8,710 bases of DNA. It comes from Gp6-AA40 sp035496255 (GTDB lineage: Bacteria > Acidobacteriota > Vicinamibacteria > Vicinamibacterales > UBA2999). The stretch spans positions 1-8,710 of the forward strand of contig DATJEU010000046.1 of NCBI GenBank assembly GCA_035496255.1, written 5' to 3'. Position 1 is the first letter of the stretch. Each line of letters begins with the position of its first letter. Below the pieces are notes generated by a model. The model worked only from the letters and a program-made list of their open reading frames with translations. It was not told where the DNA came from and searched no databases. This document shows positions 5,567-8,710 of this stretch, piece after piece. The position numbers and the translations under genes are program-made.

Positions 5567-5578
5567 CCTCCCTTGAGG

Positions 5579-6130
5579 TCACTGCGTCGCGGTCGGCGAC
5601 GGCACTCCGGCCTTGGTAAGGTCGACGGCCACGGGACCGGTCGCGAGCGACAGATTGGCGGCGAAGGCGTCGCGATATTTCTCATACAGCGCCTGTCGCT
5701 CGTCCGGGAACGCGTCGTAGAGAATCTGCATGACGGTGTAGTCCGCGCCTTTGACGACCGGACTCACCACGTGCACGTACGCAATGTTGCCGTCGGCGAG
5801 CGGCTTCTCGAGCTTCATCACCTTCCAGCCGGCCGCCTGCTGCTGGCGCTGCGGATCGGTCGACTTCATCAGCGCCTCGTGCACGCGTCTCATGATGTCT
5901 TCGAACGCGGCGGTCTTGTCCGGCTTGATCGCGACGGTCCACAACGCGATGTCCCCGCTGAAGGTGAATTTCTGCGCCGCCGGCTGCGTAGCCTGTTGAG
6001 CGGCCGGCTGTTGGGCGGGCTGCTCCGCGGGTTGCTGGGCTGCCGCCGGGATCACTCCGGCCAGCACTACGGTCAGTACGAGCGCCGCCACGATCAGGGA
6101 CATATGTCGACGGCTGTTCGCCATTTCCAT
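5579..6130 (-). CDS. Secreted protein with Gln/Pro/Ala-rich linker, unknown domain
   Basis: 183 aa. ATG at 6130 is preferred over the longer start at 6169 because a perfect AGGAGG (6144-6139) lies 8 nt before it. Residues 1-31 form a signal peptide: basic MEMANSRRHM, hydrophobic SLIVAALVLTVVLAGV, cleavage near IPAAA|QQ. Residues 32-53 are a low-complexity Q/P/A linker built on QQPA units. The folded part (54-183) begins KFTFSGDIALWTVAIKPDK and has alternating strands and amphipathic helices (AAFEDIMRRVHEALM; IAYVHVVSPVV; DERQALYEKYRDAFA). This is compatible with an alpha-beta barrel of the ABM/NIPSNAP-like kind, which is only a structural guess. No metal, heme or catalytic motif is visible. 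It is the first gene of the minus-strand operon, 12 nt before the 128-aa gene, and diverges from the kinase. A role as extracytoplasmic partner of the membrane module is inference. Confidence 0.85.
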   Translation of the reverse strand: MEMANSRRHMSLIVAALVLTVVLAGVIPAAAQQPAEQPAQQPAAQQATQPAAQKFTFSGDIALWTVAIKPDKTAAFEDIMRRVHEALMKSTDPQRQQQAAGWKVMKLEKPLADGNIAYVHVVSPVVKGADYTVMQILYDAFPDERQALYEKYRDAFAANLSLATGPVAVDLTKAGVPSPTATQ

Positions 6131-6249
6131 CTCATGCTCCTCCTGACGAGCAGCATCGGTGATGCGCAAACCGGGTCGCCATCCTGTGCGCGGGGGATAT
6201 TGGCGAAAGGCGGCGCCCGAGCACTTCCGCCGGGCGGTAAGATGCCGGC
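6131..6249. promoter_or_regulatory. Divergent control region between secreted-protein operon and kinase gene
   Basis: This 119-nt gap separates the divergent starts at 6130 and 6250 and should carry the promoters of both sides of the two-component module. A -10-like TAAGAT at 6238-6243 lies only 6 nt before the kinase GTG, with no SD between, so a leaderless kinase transcript is conceivable. I found no convincing -35 partner and no clear operator palindrome. Autoregulation by the regulator at 3924-4583 would be usual for such systems but is not visible here. Confidence 0.4.
6139..6144 (-). promoter_or_regulatory. Perfect Shine-Dalgarno AGGAGG that sets the start at 6130
   Basis: CCTCCT on the plus strand reads AGGAGG on the minus strand, 8 nt before ATG 6130. 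It falls inside the longer frame that begins at 6169, which argues against that start. An out-of-frame ATG (6135-6133) sits only 3 nt away and is less well spaced. Confidence 0.75.
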
Positions 6250-7659
6250 GTGGGCAACCAACAACTCCACGGGCTCACGATCAAGACAGCGTTCGTGCTC
6301 GGCTTCAGCCTCACGCTTGGCCTGTGGCTGTTCACGGGTTACGACATCAGCCGCCGCATGGGCGTATTGCAGCGTGATGTCGCTGCCGCCAACACCCGCT
6401 ACATGCGCGCCCAGGACCTGCTGTCCACCGTGCGGGCGCAGGTGCTGCTCGGGTCGGTGTACGTCCGCGATGCGCTGCTCGATGCCTCCCCGATGGCGGC
6501 GGAGGGATCACTTCGCCGGCTGCAGGAGACGTCACACGCGATCGACAGGGCGCTGGCGCAATACGTCCCCGTGCTCGATTCCGACGCCGAACGGGAACGC
6601 GTCGGCCGGCTGCGCGAGGAGCTCCTCGACTTCCGCACCACGCTGAGCGCCGTGCTTGCGACCGATCGCTCGCACTGGCCGGATCGCGCGCGCACGCTCC
6701 TCAACGAACAGGTGGTGCCGCATCGGGAAACCGTCATCCGGGTATCGGAGGATGTGCAGGCACTCAATCGACAGGCGTTCGTCCGGCAACAGACCGCTCT
6801 GGCTGCGGTGTACGACGCTGCCGAACGCCGGACGTGGCAGCGGCTGGGTATCGCTCTCGCGGGCAGCCTGAGCATCGCGTTGCTCGCCACGGTCTACGGC
6901 ACGCGCCTCGAGCAGCGGCTCCGTCGCCAGCGCGACAAGGATCTGCAGAACACGTCCGACCTGCAGCGTCTCTCCGCGCAGTTGATCACCGCGCAGGAAG
7001 ACGAGCGCCGGACGATCGCGCGCGAGCTGCACGATGAAGTGGGACAGGTCCTCACGGCGATCAAGATGGAGCTGTCGGTGGCGCAGCGCGCGATCGACAG
7101 CGCGGGGGTGCCCGGCCGGCCGTTGCAGTCGGCACAGACGATCACCGACAGCGCGCTGCACTCGGTGCGCGATCTGTCGCGATTGCTCCACCCGTCGCTG
7201 CTCGATGACCTCGGTCTACCGGCGGCCGTGCGCGCGTACACCGGCCGATTCAGCGAGCGGCACGGCATTCGGGTCGATCTGCAGGTGGAGGGTATGGACG
7301 CGCGCATCGAGGGACGACTCGAGGCGGCGGTCTATCGCATCATGCAGGAGTCGCTCACCAACATCGCACGCCACGCCGGCGTCACGACGTGCCGCATCCG
7401 GCTGGTTCGCAGCGGCGACCGGCTGCAGCTGACGGTACAGGACGACGGGCGCGGGTTCGATCCACGGGAGCGCGAGGGCGCGACGTCGCGACGTGGGCTC
7501 GGCCTGATCGGCATGCGCGAACGCGCCACGCAGTTCGGCGGACGCTTCATCCTCGACAGTGCGCCGGGCCGGGGCACCCGCGTCTCGGTGGACTTTCCCG
7601 TTACCGATGCCGAGCCGCACTTCGATTCCAGGGCGACCAGCGACGTGCTGCCCGGATAA
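6250..7659 (+). CDS. Membrane sensor histidine kinase, NarX/LiaS-DegS class (HisKA_3)
   Basis: 469 aa from GTG 6250. TM helix 1 is about 12-29 (KTAFVLGFSLTLGLWLF) and TM helix 2 about 198-217 (RLGIALAGSLSIALLATVYG). They enclose a roughly 165-residue mostly helical extracytoplasmic sensor region of four-helix-bundle appearance, rich in Arg, Glu and Ala. After TM2 a coiled-coil-like linker leads to HisKA_3: DERRTIARELHDEVGQVLTAIKMEL, phospho-acceptor H261. The HATPase has N371 in QESLTNIARHA (N box), QDDGRGFDP at 397-405 (G1), RRGLGLIGMRERA (G2, about 414-426) and APGRGT (438-443). All catalytic motifs are present. No HAMP or PAS domain is evident. The cognate regulator is probably the REC-LuxR protein at 3924-4583 on the other side of the DUF5985 cluster; this arrangement is suggestive, not proof. 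The start lacks a good SD. In-frame ATG at 6358 exists but would remove TM1, so GTG is kept. Confidence 0.94.
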   Translation: MGNQQLHGLTIKTAFVLGFSLTLGLWLFTGYDISRRMGVLQRDVAAANTRYMRAQDLLSTVRAQVLLGSVYVRDALLDASPMAAEGSLRRLQETSHAIDRALAQYVPVLDSDAERERVGRLREELLDFRTTLSAVLATDRSHWPDRARTLLNEQVVPHRETVIRVSEDVQALNRQAFVRQQTALAAVYDAAERRTWQRLGIALAGSLSIALLATVYGTRLEQRLRRQRDKDLQNTSDLQRLSAQLITAQEDERRTIARELHDEVGQVLTAIKMELSVAQRAIDSAGVPGRPLQSAQTITDSALHSVRDLSRLLHPSLLDDLGLPAAVRAYTGRFSERHGIRVDLQVEGMDARIEGRLEAAVYRIMQESLTNIARHAGVTTCRIRLVRSGDRLQLTVQDDGRGFDPREREGATSRRGLGLIGMRERATQFGGRFILDSAPGRGTRVSVDFPVTDAEPHFDSRATSDVLPG

Positions 7660-7664
7660 ATAAA

Positions 7665-7696
7665 GTTCCCGGTTCCCTGTGCCGGGTTCCCGGTTC
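7665..7696. repeat. 11-bp direct repeat GTTCCCGGTTC with 21-bp period
   Basis: GTTCCCGGTTC occurs exactly at 7665-7675 and 7686-7696, 21 bp apart (about two helical turns). It starts 6 nt after the kinase stop and ends 57 nt before the next start. The intervening bases (CCTGTGCCGG) continue the same GGTTCCC-type composition. It could be a tandem operator for the gene at 7754 or part of a degenerate simple-repeat tract of the 'GTTCCCGG' kind that I recall seeing between genes in GC-rich genomes. Confidence 0.55.
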
Positions 7697-7743
7697 GTGT
7701 TCGTGGTCAGGAATGTCCTTCGTACGTTAGAGTTAGCGCCATC

Positions 7744-7748
7744 AGGAG
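7744..7748 (+). promoter_or_regulatory. Shine-Dalgarno AGGAG for the gene at 7754
   Basis: AGGAG lies 5 nt before ATG 7754, an ideal position, and fixes this start ahead of the in-frame ATG three codons later (7763). Confidence 0.75.
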
Positions 7749-7753
7749 AGTGT

Positions 7754-8710
7754 ATGCATCGGATGGTTCGGACGACGACCAGCCTGCTGCTGGGCATCGC
7801 GGCAGCGGCCGTGTTTGTGACGACGACATACGGCCAGATCAACGACTCGGTTCGCGGCGTCGCCAGCGAGAAGAACCATTTCATCGAGACGCCGAAGGGC
7901 TGGGTGCAGCCGAAGACGCCATGGGGTGATCCCGACCTGCAGGGGATGTGGCCGATCTCCTATGTCGGCACCGTGCCGCTCGAACGCTGCTCCGGCGGCG
8001 GCCGCGGCCGCGGACCTGTCTGCGACCCGAACAAGGCGTGGCGCACCGAAGAGGAATACAAGCAGGCGGTGGACGCGGCCCTCGGACGCGGCGATCGCGG
8101 CCGGCAACTGATCGAGCAGGGCAACTACGGTCAGGCGCTGCTCTCCGGCGTCACCGACCCGACGTTCCCGCAGCGCCAGACGTCGCTCATCGTCGATCCG
8201 CCCAACGGCCGGTTGCCGGAGCTGACGCCGGAAGGCAAGCGGCTCGGCGCGCTGATGAAGAGCAGCTGGGCGCTGCCCGGTGAGCAGGGGCAGACATGGG
8301 ATGCGCCCGAGGACTTCGACAGCTGGGACCGCTGCATCACCCGCGGCATGCCCTCGTCGATGATGCCGTATCGCTACAACAACGGCTTGCGCATCGTCCA
8401 GGCGCCGGGCTACGTGGTGCTCGACCTCGAGATGATCCACGACTCGCGCATCGTGCCGCTCGACAACCGCCCGCCGCTGCCGTCGAACATCCTGCAGTAC
8501 ATGGGTGAGTCGCGAGGACATTGGGAGGGGAACACGCTGGTGGTCGTCACCACCAACTACCACCCCGGACCGTCGGCGACCAACATCGGCGTGATGGGCT
8601 CGCCCGGCGGCAACCGCGTTCCGGTCAGCCCGCAGATGAAGACGACCGAGCGCTTCACGCGGCTGAACGACGAGATGATGCTCTACGAGCTCAAGACCGA
8701 GGACCCGGTC
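7754..8710 (+). CDS. Edge-truncated secreted protein of an Acidobacteria-rich family, unknown function
   Basis: The frame is open from ATG 7754 for 319 codons and leaves the window at the right edge, so the C-terminus is missing. MHRMVRTTTSLLLGIAAAAV to about residue 28 (TTYGQ) is a signal peptide. The mature part carries motifs I associate with a large family of secreted 'hypothetical' proteins of Acidobacteria and relatives: TPWGDPDLQGMW (55-66), SLIVDPPNGRLPELTPEG (144-161), WDRCITRGMP (191-200), YRYNNGLRIVQAPGYVVLDL (206-225), MIHDSRIVPLD (227-237), GHWEGNTLVVVTTNY (255-269) and TERFTRL (298-304). These are family-level matches from memory; no enzymatic activity is established to my knowledge. 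C80, C90 and C194 could form disulfides. A Gly/Arg-rich stretch at 81-88 is a local oddity. The gene has its own SD and a 94-nt upstream gap, so it is probably transcribed separately from the kinase. Confidence 0.9.
   Translation, partial: MHRMVRTTTSLLLGIAAAAVFVTTTYGQINDSVRGVASEKNHFIETPKGWVQPKTPWGDPDLQGMWPISYVGTVPLERCSGGGRGRGPVCDPNKAWRTEEEYKQAVDAALGRGDRGRQLIEQGNYGQALLSGVTDPTFPQRQTSLIVDPPNGRLPELTPEGKRLGALMKSSWALPGEQGQTWDAPEDFDSWDRCITRGMPSSMMPYRYNNGLRIVQAPGYVVLDLEMIHDSRIVPLDNRPPLPSNILQYMGESRGHWEGNTLVVVTTNYHPGPSATNIGVMGSPGGNRVPVSPQMKTTERFTRLNDEMMLYELKTEDPV

Noticed and set aside
3924..6169. The whole cluster as a defence island or mobile element
   Set aside because: No nuclease, reverse transcriptase, transposase, integrase, terminal repeat or target duplication is visible, and composition matches the flanks. 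It reads as a signalling/envelope locus.
5552..6646. 364-codon plus-strand open frame
   Set aside because: It covers the antisense of the secreted-protein gene and runs out of frame through the kinase start. Its Arg/Leu/Gly-rich product has no recognisable domain, while the opposing genes have signal peptides, SDs and overlaps.
7216..7884. 222-codon minus-strand open frame crossing the kinase 3' end
   Set aside because: It includes translated intergenic repeat (REPGTGNREL) and is antisense to the conserved ATPase domain of the kinase, so it is a shadow.
7742..8563. 273-codon minus-strand open frame
   Set aside because: It is antisense to the secreted protein starting at 7754, which has an SD, a signal peptide and a series of family motifs. 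The antisense product is Arg/Ala/His-rich with no motif.

Overview
The window is GC-rich DNA, densely packed with genes. It most resembles Acidobacteriota (Vicinamibacteria-like soil lineages). The evidence is the protein families: a secreted 'TPWGDPDLQGMW'-type protein, secreted carboxypeptidase-regulatory-like repeat proteins, a periplasmic ComEC-like metallo-beta-lactamase, and a DUF5985 operon beside a NarL-type two-component system. This taxonomic call is an inference from sequence recognition; no marker gene is present. I see no tRNA, rRNA, CRISPR array, insertion sequence or phage gene.

Layout. (1) 1-846, minus: 5'-complete but edge-truncated gene with a glycosyltransferase-associated look ('SLNRTPRP'). 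(2) 847-931: short divergent intergenic region. (3) 932-3465, plus: probable operon of an 81-aa membrane protein, a secreted MBL-fold hydrolase (HFHSDH) and, 2 nt later, a secreted beta-sandwich repeat protein. (4) 3466-3923: convergent non-coding region with three consecutive hairpins and two diverged, inversely oriented copies of one short sequence. One copy carries a frameshift, a 12-nt insertion and a stop. (5) 6130-3924, minus: compact run of a secreted Q/P/A-linker protein, a 128-aa soluble protein, two 88-aa DUF5985 membrane proteins, a candidate 21-codon ORF and a NarL/FixJ response regulator. Four of these genes are joined by 4-nt stop/start overlaps (ATGA, GTGA, ATGA). (6) 6250-7659, plus: a membrane histidine kinase (HisKA_3/HATPase_c), divergent from the operon that ends in the regulator. 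(7) 7754-8710, plus: an edge-truncated secreted protein of a family common in Acidobacteria.

How it fits together. The kinase at 6250-7659 and the regulator at 3924-4583 belong to matching classes (HisKA_3 with REC-LuxR/GerE) and flank the DUF5985 cluster. The most economical reading is a two-component system co-inherited with a small envelope module: a secreted protein, a cytosolic adaptor-like protein and tandem two- or three-helix membrane proteins. Nothing in the sequence gives the signal or the output. The most unusual items are the coupled 21-codon ORF and the mirrored decaying ORF copies between the two convergent operons.
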